Source of the DNA: Flavobacterium endophyticum
Lineage (GTDB): Bacteria > Bacteroidota > Bacteroidia > Flavobacteriales > Flavobacteriaceae
Length of the DNA stretch: 64,000 nt
Direction: 5' to 3'
Assembly (NCBI RefSeq): GCF_003634455.1
Contig: NZ_RBLC01000001.1
Location: 806,001 to 870,000, forward strand
Positions 43,323-53,707 of this stretch are shown here, one piece after another; position 1 is the stretch's first letter, and every line of letters starts with the position of its first letter. Below the pieces are notes generated by a model, which made no database searches, had not been told where the DNA came from, and saw only the letters and a list, made by a program, of their open reading frames with translations. The translations under genes and the position numbers were made by a program.

Positions 43323-45515
43323 ATGCAGAAATTTCCATTTTTTAAACAAGCAGACCAAAAAGACTGCGGCCCGACCTGCTTAAAAATTATTGCCAAATAC
43401 CATGGCAAAAACATCAACATACAAAAGCTACGAAGCCTTAGCGAAACCACGCGCGAAGGAAGCAATCTGCTATCGTTGAGCGAAGCAGCCGAAAAAATTG
43501 GATTCCGGACATTAGGCGTAAAACTCAGCTTAGAAAAACTGGAAGAAGCGCCGCTTCCTTGCATTCTGCATTGGAACAACAACCATTATATCGTACTCTA
43601 TAAAATCAAAAGAGGAACTTATTACGTGTCAGATCCTGCTTTTGGGCTACTTCAATACGGCAAAGAAGAATTCTTAAAATTATGGATCGGAAACAATGCG
43701 ACCGAAGCCACAGAAGAAGGCATTGCCCTTCTTTTTGACACGACGCCAAAATTCTACCAGAACGAATTTGAGAAAGACACCAAGAATGTTTTTGGTTTTG
43801 GATTGCTTACCAGATACATACTGCGGTACAAATCTTTTATCATTCAGCTAAGTATCGGGCTTTTAGCGAGCAGCTTGCTGCAACTGATTTTTCCTTTTCT
43901 TACGCAAAGTATTGTAGATATTGGGATACAGAATCAGAATATTCATTTCGTATACTTAATTCTTTTTGCCCAATTATTTCTATTTGTAGGGAAAACTGCT
44001 CTCGAACTTATCAGAAGCTGGATATTGCTCCATCTTTCAGTGAGAATCAATATTTCGCTGATTTCGGATTTCTTTATCAAGCTTATGAATCTCCCTATTT
44101 CCTTTTTTGATGTGCGAATGACAGGAGATATCATGCAACGCATCAACGATCATCACAGAATTGAGAGGATACTTACGACTTCTTCGCTAGACGTGCTGTT
44201 TTCTATGATCAATATGATTATCATGGGAGGCGTCCTAGCCTATTATAACCTGAAAATATTTCTTGTCTTTTTTGCAGGAAGCTTGCTTTATTTCCTTTGG
44301 ATCATCTTATTTCTTAAACGAAGAGAAGCCTTAGATTACAAACGCTTTTCCGAAGTAAGCCAAGAACAAAGCAAAGTCATCGAGCTTATCAATGGCATGC
44401 AGGAGATCAAGCTTCACAATGCCGAAAAACAAAAACGTTGGGGCTGGGAGTATATTCAGGCTCGTCTTTTCAAAGTTTCCATGAAAGGATTGGTACTCGA
44501 GCAGACCCAAAATATTGGATCGTCGACTATCAACCAACTTAAAAATATTTTCATTATTTTCTTGTCAGCCAAGCTAGTAATCGACGGCGAACTGACACTA
44601 GGTATGATGATGGCAATTACGAGTATCGTCGGAAGCCTAGATGGCCCTATAACGCAACTGATTGGGTTTATTCGCGAAGTGCAAGACGCTAAAATATCGC
44701 TATCTCGACTGTCTGAAATTCATGAGAAAGAAGACGAAAGCCAGCAGGAAGAAAATCAGACACACGATTTCCCTCTAGATTCGGACATCGTAATAAAAGA
44801 CATAAGTTTCAGGTATGTCGGTTCGGATGTACTGGTCCTTGAAGATCTCAATCTTATCATTCCCGCAAATAAAGTAACGGCAATTGTCGGCACCAGCGGA
44901 AGTGGCAAAACAACACTTATGAAATTGCTGTTGAAATTTTACGAAAGCAATAAAGGAGAAATTTCTATCGGAAACACCTTGCTTAAAAATATTGCCCAGA
45001 AAACATGGAGAGCGAATATCGGAGCTGTCATGCAAGAAGGCTATATTTTCAACGATACCATTGCAAATAATATCGCCATTGGAGCAGACATTATTGACAA
45101 AGACCGCCTTGTCTATGCCGCTGATGTGGCAAACATCAAAGAATATATTTCCGGATTACCTTTGGGATACAATACAAAAATCGGAATGGAAGGCATCGGA
45201 ATGAGCACCGGACAAAAACAGCGTCTTTTGATAGCAAGAGCTGTCTATAAAAATCCTGAAATGCTATTTTTTGACGAAGCTACGTCAGCTCTTGACGCCA
45301 ATAACGAAAAGGAAATCATGGAAAAATTGGACGTTTTCTTTAAAAACAAGACTGTCGTTGTTATCGCACACCGCTTGAGCACTGTCATGAACGCCGACCA
45401 AATCGTAGTACTCGATAACGGAAAAATTATCGAGCAAGGCAATCACGAAGCATTAGTAAAACTAAAAGGAAGCTATTATCAGCTTGTCAAGAACCAACTG
45501 CAACTCGGAAAATAA
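43323..45515 (+). CDS. C39-peptidase ABC transporter (peptide processing and export)
   Basis: A 730-residue inner-membrane exporter. Residues 1 to about 140 are a C39 peptidase with the full catalytic set: C15 in QKDCGPTC, H88 in NNNHYIVLY and D104 in VSDPAFG. About 165-450 hold the TM domain. The ATPase has Walker A GTSGSGKTT (523-531), a signature MSTGQ (627-631), Walker B MLFFDE (647-652) and H683 in IAHRLS. It should cut the precursor encoded upstream after its GG and export the core. The adaptor gene starts one base after its stop. An intact catalytic cysteine shows it is a true peptidase, not a degenerate HlyB-like form. Confidence 0.93.
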   Translation: MQKFPFFKQADQKDCGPTCLKIIAKYHGKNINIQKLRSLSETTREGSNLLSLSEAAEKIGFRTLGVKLSLEKLEEAPLPCILHWNNNHYIVLYKIKRGTYYVSDPAFGLLQYGKEEFLKLWIGNNATEATEEGIALLFDTTPKFYQNEFEKDTKNVFGFGLLTRYILRYKSFIIQLSIGLLASSLLQLIFPFLTQSIVDIGIQNQNIHFVYLILFAQLFLFVGKTALELIRSWILLHLSVRINISLISDFFIKLMNLPISFFDVRMTGDIMQRINDHHRIERILTTSSLDVLFSMINMIIMGGVLAYYNLKIFLVFFAGSLLYFLWIILFLKRREALDYKRFSEVSQEQSKVIELINGMQEIKLHNAEKQKRWGWEYIQARLFKVSMKGLVLEQTQNIGSSTINQLKNIFIIFLSAKLVIDGELTLGMMMAITSIVGSLDGPITQLIGFIREVQDAKISLSRLSEIHEKEDESQQEENQTHDFPLDSDIVIKDISFRYVGSDVLVLEDLNLIIPANKVTAIVGTSGSGKTTLMKLLLKFYESNKGEISIGNTLLKNIAQKTWRANIGAVMQEGYIFNDTIANNIAIGADIIDKDRLVYAADVANIKEYISGLPLGYNTKIGMEGIGMSTGQKQRLLIARAVYKNPEMLFFDEATSALDANNEKEIMEKLDVFFKNKTVVVIAHRLSTVMNADQIVVLDNGKIIEQGNHEALVKLKGSYYQLVKNQLQLGK

Positions 45516-45516
45516 T

Positions 45517-46809
45517 ATGCCAGACAACAAACACATAGAGCTAAGAAGCGAAGAAGTTCAAGATATTTTGACGAAAGTGCCGCATTGGATGATCCGATGG
45601 GGAAATGTAGTCGTATTAACTGTGCTTTTGTCCCTATTTCTCATGTCATGGATTATAAAATATCCAGATATCGTTACGACAGAAATCACAATAACTACAC
45701 AAATTCCGCCGCAAAAACTAATTACCAAAAGCTCAGGAAGGATCGAAAAGATTTTTGTCAAGAATAGAGAAAATGTTTCTGAAAATACAGCATTGGCCGT
45801 TATTGAAAATTCGGCAAGATATCAAGACGTTTTCAAGCTCAAAAGTATAATCGACACTTTAAAAATCGACAAAAACTTCATCAAATTTCCTTTTGAAGCG
45901 CTTCCTACCATGCAATTAGGAGAAGTCGAAGGCCCTTTCGCCCTATTTGAAAAAGATTTCATTGCTTACAGCCTTAATCGCGACTTGCAGCCTTATAAAG
46001 TGGAAGGTGCTGCGCAAAGCTATGAAGTAATCGAAATAAAGGAACGATTGAACTTATTACAGCAACAGAAGCAAATAAGCGAAACCGAAATACAGCTCAA
46101 GAAAAAAGAACTTGAGCGTTATAAAAAACTACACGAAAAAGGCATCATTTCTACTCAAGAATGGGAAACCAAAAGCTTGAATTATCTTCAAACCGAAAAA
46201 GAATTAAGAAGCCTAAGCTCTTCCATTTCACAGATGAAGTCTTCTTTAAACGACCTAAACAAAAGCAGCAAGTCGACAAAAATCAACGAGACTAAAGACG
46301 ATGTGAGCCTTTTCCGAAATGCCATACAATCCTACAACCAGCTGAAAAAAGCAATTGCCGACTGGGAATTGGCGTATGTACTCCGATCTTCAATCGCAGG
46401 CGAAGTTTCTTTCATGCAAATATGGACCGAAAACCAAACCATCACGACGGGCGATAATGTTTTCTCGATCATTCCAAAAGAAGTTGACAATTATATCGGA
46501 AAAATCAAAGCCAAAGCTCAAAATTCAGGAAAAATCAAAGTCGGGCAAAACGTAAATATCCGCTTGGCAAATTATCCCGATAGAGAATTTGGAGTCATCA
46601 GAGGAAAAATTCAATCCATTTCACTAACTCCTGACAAAGACGGCAACTTGCTTATCGATGTTTCCTTGCCTAACAAGCTGGAAACTTCCTATCAGAAAAA
46701 AATTGCTTTCCAGCAAGAAATGAGCGGAACTGCCGACATTGTAACTCAAGATTTGAGGCTGATTGAAAGGTTACTCTATCAATTCAGAGACATATTTAAA
46801 AGATCCTGA
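45517..46809 (+). CDS. HlyD-family secretion adaptor
   Basis: A 430-residue periplasmic adaptor. One TM segment lies at about residues 28-48 (WGNVVVLTVLLSLFLMSWII). Next are a lipoyl-like half (ITKSSGRIEKIFVKNRENV), long coiled-coil helices (EIKERLNLLQQQKQISETEI, ELERYKKLHEKGIISTQEWE) and the second lipoyl and barrel part (SSIAGEVSFMQIWTENQTIT, KIKVGQNVNIRLANYPDREF). It should join the C39 exporter to an outer-membrane channel. No TolC-type channel lies in this cluster. I start at ATG 45517, one base after the exporter stop; a TTG at 45484 is less likely. Confidence 0.92.
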   Translation: MPDNKHIELRSEEVQDILTKVPHWMIRWGNVVVLTVLLSLFLMSWIIKYPDIVTTEITITTQIPPQKLITKSSGRIEKIFVKNRENVSENTALAVIENSARYQDVFKLKSIIDTLKIDKNFIKFPFEALPTMQLGEVEGPFALFEKDFIAYSLNRDLQPYKVEGAAQSYEVIEIKERLNLLQQQKQISETEIQLKKKELERYKKLHEKGIISTQEWETKSLNYLQTEKELRSLSSSISQMKSSLNDLNKSSKSTKINETKDDVSLFRNAIQSYNQLKKAIADWELAYVLRSSIAGEVSFMQIWTENQTITTGDNVFSIIPKEVDNYIGKIKAKAQNSGKIKVGQNVNIRLANYPDREFGVIRGKIQSISLTPDKDGNLLIDVSLPNKLETSYQKKIAFQQEMSGTADIVTQDLRLIERLLYQFRDIFKRS

Positions 46810-46860
46810 CAAATAGCAAGAAAAGATTCCAAAAACATTGTTAAATCTAAGTCTGACATC

Positions 46861-46892
46861 TTGTCATATTGCTTCAAATAATTGTATCTTTG
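46861..46892 (+). promoter_or_regulatory. promoter of miaB
   Basis: TTG at 46861-46863 and TATCTTTG at 46885-46892 are 21 bases apart, a full match to the Bacteroidota -33/-7 promoter, 30 bases before the miaB ATG. Confidence 0.7.
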
Positions 46893-46922
46893 CAAACTGA
46901 TTAAATTCCTCTTTGGGAGACT

Positions 46923-48371
46923 ATGGAAAAGATAATAGAAGAAAGCAAACAGGGCGAAAGTCTTGTTTTAGAACATAAAACGGAAAACACAAAAAAACTT
47001 TTTATCGAAAGTTATGGCTGTGCAATGAATTTCTCAGATAGTGAAATTGTCGCTTCCATTCTTTCAGAAAATGGCTTTAATACTACCCAGATTTTAGAAG
47101 AAGCCGATTTGGTTTTGGTAAACACTTGCTCTATCCGAGATAAAGCCGAACAAACCGTACGCAAAAGACTCGAAAAATACAATGCCGTAAAACGCACCGT
47201 CAATCCAAAGATGAAAGTAGGCGTGTTGGGCTGTATGGCAGAACGCCTAAAAAGCCAGTTCCTTGAAGAAGAAAAAATCGTGGATTTGGTTGTTGGTCCA
47301 GATGCCTACAAAGATTTGCCAAACCTATTGCAAGAAGTAGAGGCTGGAAATGATGCCATCAACGTTATCCTTTCTAAAGACGAAACCTATGGGGATATTT
47401 CCCCTGTCCGTCTTCAAAGTAATGGTGTTACGGCGTTTGTTTCCATAACACGCGGGTGCGACAACATGTGTACTTTCTGCGTAGTTCCTTTTACACGCGG
47501 CCGCGAAAGAAGCCGTGAACCACAAAGTATTATGGAAGAAATCACCGATTTGTCAAATAAAGGCTTTAAGGAAATTACGCTTTTAGGACAAAATGTTGAT
47601 AGTTATTTGTGGTATGGCGGAGGGCTGAAAAAAGATTTTGAAAAAGCCAGCGAATTCCAAAAAGCAACAGCCGTAGATTTTGCCCAGCTATTAGAAATGG
47701 TGGCGTCAGGTTTTCCAAAAATGCGAATCCGTTTTTCAACATCGAACCCGCAAGACATGCACGAAAGTGCTTTGCATATAATTGCCAAGTATCCAAATAT
47801 TTGCAAGCATATCCATTTGCCGGTACAATCAGGAAGCGACAGGATTTTGGCCGCGATGAACCGTCTTCACACCAGAGAAGAATATTTCAGATTGATTGAC
47901 ACTATCAGAAAAACAATACCAGGCTGTAGCATAACCCAAGACATGATTTCTGGATTTCCTACAGAAACCGAACAAGACCATCAAGATACGTTAAGCCTGA
48001 TGGAATATGTACAATATAGTTTCGGATATATGTATGCGTATTCGGAACGTCCAGGGACACTCGCAGGAAGAAAAATGGAAGATGATGTACCCGAAGAAAC
48101 AAAAATGAGAAGGCTTCAGGAAATCGTTGATCTTCAAAGAAAACACAGTGCTTTCAGGACTCAAGAATTTGTTGGAAAAACAGTGGAAGTTTTAATCGAA
48201 AAAACATCTAAAAAATCTGAAGAGCAATTTTCAGGAAGAAATTCACAAAGCATTACCGTAGTTTTTCCAAGAGAGAACTATAAAATCGGTGATTTCGTAA
48301 ATGTAAAAATCAACAGCTGTACGAGCGGCACCTTGATTGGTGAAGCCGTGGGATATAGCGACATGAATTAA
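46923..48371 (+). CDS. miaB: tRNA-2-methylthio-N6-dimethylallyladenosine synthase MiaB
   Basis: A 482-residue radical-SAM methylthiotransferase that modifies A37 of tRNAs reading UNN codons. The N-terminal domain has the three auxiliary-cluster cysteines in ESYGCAMNFSDSE, VNTCSIRDKAE and GVLGCMAERL. The radical-SAM cysteines are in RGCDNMCTFCVVPFTRGRE. A TRAM domain ends the protein (VNVKINSCTSGTLIGEAVG). The leader of about 20 residues before the first domain is usual in Bacteroidota. First gene of a run of same-strand housekeeping genes. Confidence 0.97.
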   Translation: MEKIIEESKQGESLVLEHKTENTKKLFIESYGCAMNFSDSEIVASILSENGFNTTQILEEADLVLVNTCSIRDKAEQTVRKRLEKYNAVKRTVNPKMKVGVLGCMAERLKSQFLEEEKIVDLVVGPDAYKDLPNLLQEVEAGNDAINVILSKDETYGDISPVRLQSNGVTAFVSITRGCDNMCTFCVVPFTRGRERSREPQSIMEEITDLSNKGFKEITLLGQNVDSYLWYGGGLKKDFEKASEFQKATAVDFAQLLEMVASGFPKMRIRFSTSNPQDMHESALHIIAKYPNICKHIHLPVQSGSDRILAAMNRLHTREEYFRLIDTIRKTIPGCSITQDMISGFPTETEQDHQDTLSLMEYVQYSFGYMYAYSERPGTLAGRKMEDDVPEETKMRRLQEIVDLQRKHSAFRTQEFVGKTVEVLIEKTSKKSEEQFSGRNSQSITVVFPRENYKIGDFVNVKINSCTSGTLIGEAVGYSDMN

Positions 48372-48403
48372 AAATATAAAATTCATCATTTAAAATAATT
48401 TAA

Positions 48404-49660
48404 ATGGAATCAGTTCAAGCCATAAAACAACGATTTGAAATCATCGGAAATGATCCGAAACTCAATCGTGCGATAGAAAAAGCAATTCAAGTTGCACCGA
48501 CAGACATTTCTGTTTTAGTTGCAGGAGAAAGCGGTGTCGGAAAAGAAAGCATCCCAAAAATAATCCACTCGCTTTCACACAGAAAGCATGGAAAATATAT
48601 TGCCGTAAACTGCGGCGCCATTCCAGAAGGAACCATTGACAGTGAACTATTCGGGCACGAAAAAGGCGCATTTACGGGAGCGACATCTACCCGTGAAGGT
48701 TATTTTGAAGTAGCCGACGGCGGTACCATCTTTTTGGATGAAGTCGGAGAATTGCCTTTAACAACACAAGTACGACTGCTTCGTGTGCTAGAAAACGGCG
48801 AATTCATAAAAGTAGGTTCTTCTCAAGTCCAAAAAACGGATGTTCGAATTGTAGCTGCAACCAACGTCAACATGTTCGATGCTATTGAAAAAGGAAAATT
48901 CAGAGAAGATCTTTATTATAGGCTGAGTACTGTCGATATCACGCTTCCTCCATTAAGAGAAAGAAAAGACGACATCCACTTGCTATTCAGAAAGTTCGCT
49001 TCTGATTTTGCCCATAAATACAAAATGCCTCCGATCAAGCTAGACGACAATGCGGTTCATTTCTTGTTGCAATTCCGCTGGAGCGGAAACATCCGACAGC
49101 TTCGAAACGTGGCAGAACAGATTTCGGTTTTGGAAACCAATAGAGATATTTCTGCCGCAACCTTGCAATCGTATCTTCCGGCCGAAGGAAGCCAGCTTCC
49201 CTCAGTGATAAAAGACAAAAAAAGCGAAAGCGATTTCAGCAACGAAAGAGAAATTCTGTACAAGGTGCTTTTTGACATGAAAAGCGACCTCAATGATTTA
49301 AAAAAGCTGACCTTAGAATTAATGCAGAACGGAAATGCTAAAGTTCAGGAAAACAATAAGAATCTGATTCAGAAAATTTACGGAAGCAATCCGTCTGACA
49401 GCGAAATTTCTTTTGAAGAACAGCCTAATGTAGCGCTGATTACCAAGCCTAAAGTTGAAGAACATTTTGAAGAAAACGACGACAACTTTACATTTGCAGA
49501 AACCGTCGAAGAAGAAGAAATCTTAAAACTCGAAGAAAAAGAAATCGAGCTTATCAAAAAATCTTTAGAAAAAAACAAAGGAAAAAGAAAGGCAGCGGCT
49601 GACGAACTTGGGATTTCAGAAAGAACGTTATACAGAAAAATCAAACAGTTCGATTTGTAA
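48404..49660 (+). CDS. sigma-54-dependent transcriptional activator without receiver domain
   Basis: A 418-residue enhancer-binding protein. The AAA+ domain begins almost at once, with Walker A AGESGVGKES, the sigma-54 contact loop GAFTGA, Walker B GTIFLDEVGELPL and the arginine finger region VDITLPPLRERKDD. A Fis-type helix-turn-helix ends the protein (GKRKAAADELGISERTLYRK). Between them is a charged linker of about 130 residues. The lack of an N-terminal receiver or sensor domain means it is not controlled by a partner kinase in the usual way. It lies 32 bases after miaB and just before lptE, an order I know from Flavobacteriia. Confidence 0.93.
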   Translation: MESVQAIKQRFEIIGNDPKLNRAIEKAIQVAPTDISVLVAGESGVGKESIPKIIHSLSHRKHGKYIAVNCGAIPEGTIDSELFGHEKGAFTGATSTREGYFEVADGGTIFLDEVGELPLTTQVRLLRVLENGEFIKVGSSQVQKTDVRIVAATNVNMFDAIEKGKFREDLYYRLSTVDITLPPLRERKDDIHLLFRKFASDFAHKYKMPPIKLDDNAVHFLLQFRWSGNIRQLRNVAEQISVLETNRDISAATLQSYLPAEGSQLPSVIKDKKSESDFSNEREILYKVLFDMKSDLNDLKKLTLELMQNGNAKVQENNKNLIQKIYGSNPSDSEISFEEQPNVALITKPKVEEHFEENDDNFTFAETVEEEEILKLEEKEIELIKKSLEKNKGKRKAAADELGISERTLYRKIKQFDL

Positions 49661-49687
49661 AAACTGCTATATTTGACAAAATAAATT

Positions 49688-50191
49688 ATGAAATACATTA
49701 AATATATAATTCTTCCGGTCTTGTTTTTTGCCTTCAATAGCTGTTCGGTATATAATTTTACAGGGACTGGAAAAATTGACGCCAAAACCTTTCAAGTAAA
49801 TTATTTCCAGAATAATGCAGAGCTTATCGAACCTGGAATAGAACGTACTTTTACGCAAGCGTTACAAAATCTTATTCAAAATCAGACCAACCTCAGTTTG
49901 ACAAATTCAGGCGGAGATTTAGTCTATGAAGGTGAAATTGTAGATTATAGAGTTTCGCCGATGACTGCAACAGCAGACCAAAAAGCGGCCCAAAACAGAT
50001 TAACAATTTCTGTAATGGTGCGTTTCACCAATAAAAACAAAGAAGAAGACGATTTTGAAAAACGATTTTCTTTCTTCTATGATTACCCAGGAACCAACCA
50101 GCTAGTTGGATCGCAGCTGACAACCGCCTTGGATGTGATTTTTGAAAGAATTACGCAAGACATATTCAATGCGTCTTTAGCAAAATGGTAA
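49688..50191 (+). CDS. lptE: LPS-assembly lipoprotein LptE
   Basis: A 167-residue outer-membrane lipoprotein with lipobox FFAFNSCSVYNF. The motif NFTGTGKIDAKTFQVNYFQN and IEPGIERTFTQALQNLIQNQ match the LptE family of Bacteroidota. LptE plugs the LptD barrel and helps to place lipopolysaccharide in the outer leaflet. It lies 27 bases after the sigma-54 activator and 29 before the next gene, so they probably share a transcript. Confidence 0.9.
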   Translation: MKYIKYIILPVLFFAFNSCSVYNFTGTGKIDAKTFQVNYFQNNAELIEPGIERTFTQALQNLIQNQTNLSLTNSGGDLVYEGEIVDYRVSPMTATADQKAAQNRLTISVMVRFTNKNKEEDDFEKRFSFFYDYPGTNQLVGSQLTTALDVIFERITQDIFNASLAKW

Positions 50192-50220
50192 GCAAAAACC
50201 GTTTCTAAAACATTTAAAAA

Positions 50221-51150
50221 TTGAACCTAACGGAATTTACATCTTTGTTGAGCAATCCAAATGCTGTCAGTGAACGGCAGGTATTTGCTTTGGAAAAAAT
50301 AGTGGAAGAATTTCCCTATTTCCAAAGCGCTCGGGCATTACGCCTAAAAGGATTGTACAACCAGGACAGTTTTAAATACAACGGAGAGCTAAAAGTCACT
50401 GCTGCCCATACGACAGACAGAAGTGTCTTATTCGAATTTATCACTTCTGAAAATTTCATGGCTATCAATAAAGCCTTTTTTGAAGAAAAAGAAGCTCGCA
50501 TTAATGAAATCAAGGTGAATGAAATTGAGATTCTTCGTCCAGAAATTGAAATAGAAGAACCGATCGCAAAAATCGACCCGCTAGAACAATCGATGCTTGC
50601 CTCAATTCGCGAAGCCGCTGCCTCTCAGCCGCAACGCGAAGAAGAAAATATCCTTGAAACCCAGCAAGAAGAATTAAAAACGGAAATAGAAATTCCAGCA
50701 GAAACAATCGAAGAAAAACTAGAAATAGGAAAACCGCTAGATTTTTCAAAGGAAGAAAAACATTCTTTCCAAGAGTGGCTCCAGCTGTCAAGTTTCAAGC
50801 CTATTGAAAGAGAAGAAATAACTGCTGCTACAGAAAAACCAGAAGAAATTTCAGAAATCGATCAAGAGAAAAAGAAGAAATTAGAAATTATCGACAAATT
50901 TATTGAGGCAAATCCGAAAATTTCTCCTGTCAAGAACACCTCTCCTATTTCATTGGTTTCGGAGCGAAATTCACAAGATAATTCCTATCTGATGACCGAA
51001 ACTTTGGCCAAGGTTTATCTCGAACAGAAAAAATATCAGAAAGCAATTCAAGCTTATGAAATATTAATTTTGAAATATCCAGAAAAAAGTCATTTCTTTG
51101 CAGACCGAATTTTGGATATTAAGACATTACAACAAAATAACAATAATTAA
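50221..51150 (+). CDS. TPR-like protein of unknown function
   Basis: A 309-residue soluble protein with a TTG start at 50221. An N-terminal helical part (EKIVEEFPYFQSARALRLKG) and a C-terminal repeat (LAKVYLEQKKYQKAIQAYEI) look like single tetratricopeptide units. Between them lies a long Glu/Lys-rich low-complexity linker. No signal peptide. It sits between lptE and secG and starts 29 bases after lptE; the stop is three bases before secG. A role in envelope assembly or secretion is likely from context only. Confidence 0.75.
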   Translation: MNLTEFTSLLSNPNAVSERQVFALEKIVEEFPYFQSARALRLKGLYNQDSFKYNGELKVTAAHTTDRSVLFEFITSENFMAINKAFFEEKEARINEIKVNEIEILRPEIEIEEPIAKIDPLEQSMLASIREAAASQPQREEENILETQQEELKTEIEIPAETIEEKLEIGKPLDFSKEEKHSFQEWLQLSSFKPIEREEITAATEKPEEISEIDQEKKKKLEIIDKFIEANPKISPVKNTSPISLVSERNSQDNSYLMTETLAKVYLEQKKYQKAIQAYEILILKYPEKSHFFADRILDIKTLQQNNNN

Positions 51151-51153
51151 ACA

Positions 51154-51522
51154 ATGAGCACATTTACAATTTTTTTGGTTTTAATCACAATCGTTTGCTT
51201 TCTACTAATCGTAGTTATTATGGTACAAAACCCTAAGGGTGGCGGTTTGTCATCTACACTAGGTGGTGGCGGACAAATGGGCGGAGTTCAAAAAACTACA
51301 GATTTCCTAGATAAAAGTACTTGGACGTTGGCAACTTTGCTAATCGTTTTGATTTTATTGTCAAGCTTAAGTTTTACAGGAACTTTTGGTGACAGTTCAT
51401 TAAAAACAATCGACCAAAATGCTGCTCCAGCTCCAAAAACAGCTCCTGCAGCAAAAACGCCTGCGACTGAAGCTCCTGCAGCTACAACAGCACAGCCTGC
51501 AGCACAAGACACAGCAAAATAA
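51154..51522 (+). CDS. secG: preprotein translocase subunit SecG
   Basis: A 122-residue inner-membrane protein of the SecYEG channel. Two TM segments (TIFLVLITIVCFLLIVVIMV and WTLATLLIVLILLSSLSFTG) flank the conserved cytoplasmic loop QNPKGGGLSSTLGGGGQMGG. The Ala/Pro/Thr-rich tail (about residues 90-122) is common in Bacteroidota. The gene is closed by a terminator before groES. Confidence 0.95.
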   Translation: MSTFTIFLVLITIVCFLLIVVIMVQNPKGGGLSSTLGGGGQMGGVQKTTDFLDKSTWTLATLLIVLILLSSLSFTGTFGDSSLKTIDQNAAPAPKTAPAAKTPATEAPAATTAQPAAQDTAK

Positions 51523-51544
51523 TTTCTTTTGAAAATAGATTCAA

Positions 51545-51579
51545 AATGCCAACATCTGACGTGTTGGCATTTTTTTTTA
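51545..51579 (+). terminator. Rho-independent terminator after secG
   Basis: AATGCCAACA (51545-51554) and TGTTGGCATT (51562-51571) form a perfect ten-pair stem, followed by a run of T. Confidence 0.9.
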
Positions 51580-51661
51580 TATAAACTGACATTTTATTAA
51601 TTGGCATAATTTCTGTCTATTTGAAGCAAATCATAATAAACATTAATCAAATTTAACTAAT

Positions 51662-51949
51662 ATGGCTTTTAACATTAAACCTATTGGCGGAACTCAAAAT
51701 AGAATTATTATTGAGCCAGCTCCTGCTGAAACAAGAACAGCTGCAGGAATCATTATTCCTGATACAGCAAAAGAAAAACCTCAAAAAGGGATAGTTGTTG
51801 CAGTTGGTGATGATATCAAAGATGAAACTCCTACAGTAAATGTAGGCGATACTGTAATATTTGGAAAATTTGCCGGAACAGAGTTAAAATGGGAAGGCAA
51901 AGACTATTTAATTATGAAAGAAAATGAAATTTTCGGAATACTACAATAA
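51662..51949 (+). CDS. groES: co-chaperonin GroES
   Basis: A 95-residue co-chaperonin. It has the family start [16 protein letters not shown], the mobile loop region [20 protein letters not shown] and [20 protein letters not shown]. Seven copies cap GroEL. It is nine bases before groEL. No CIRCE element was seen upstream, in line with other Bacteroidota. Confidence 0.98.
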   Translation: MAFNIKPIGGTQNRIIIEPAPAETRTAAGIIIPDTAKEKPQKGIVVAVGDDIKDETPTVNVGDTVIFGKFAGTELKWEGKDYLIMKENEIFGILQ

Positions 51950-53587
<1,638 letters not shown>

Positions 53588-53615
53588 GATTCATTTTCAT
53601 AAAATTTTATTTTAG

Positions 53616-53643
53616 AGGACGTTCAATTGAACGTCCTTTTTTA
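53616..53643 (+). terminator. Rho-independent terminator after groEL
   Basis: AGGACGTTC and GAACGTCCT pair around AATT, a perfect palindrome, followed by six T and a further T-rich stretch. Confidence 0.88.
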
Positions 53644-53707
53644 TTTTTATATAATTAACAAAATGTACGATTTTATACATATATTGCAATAAATTATATT
53701 ACTTATT

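Noticed and set aside
51580..51661. CIRCE-type heat-shock operator upstream of groES
   Set aside because: No long inverted repeat of the CIRCE kind is present, and the -7-like TCTATTTG has a mismatch and poor spacing to a TTG.
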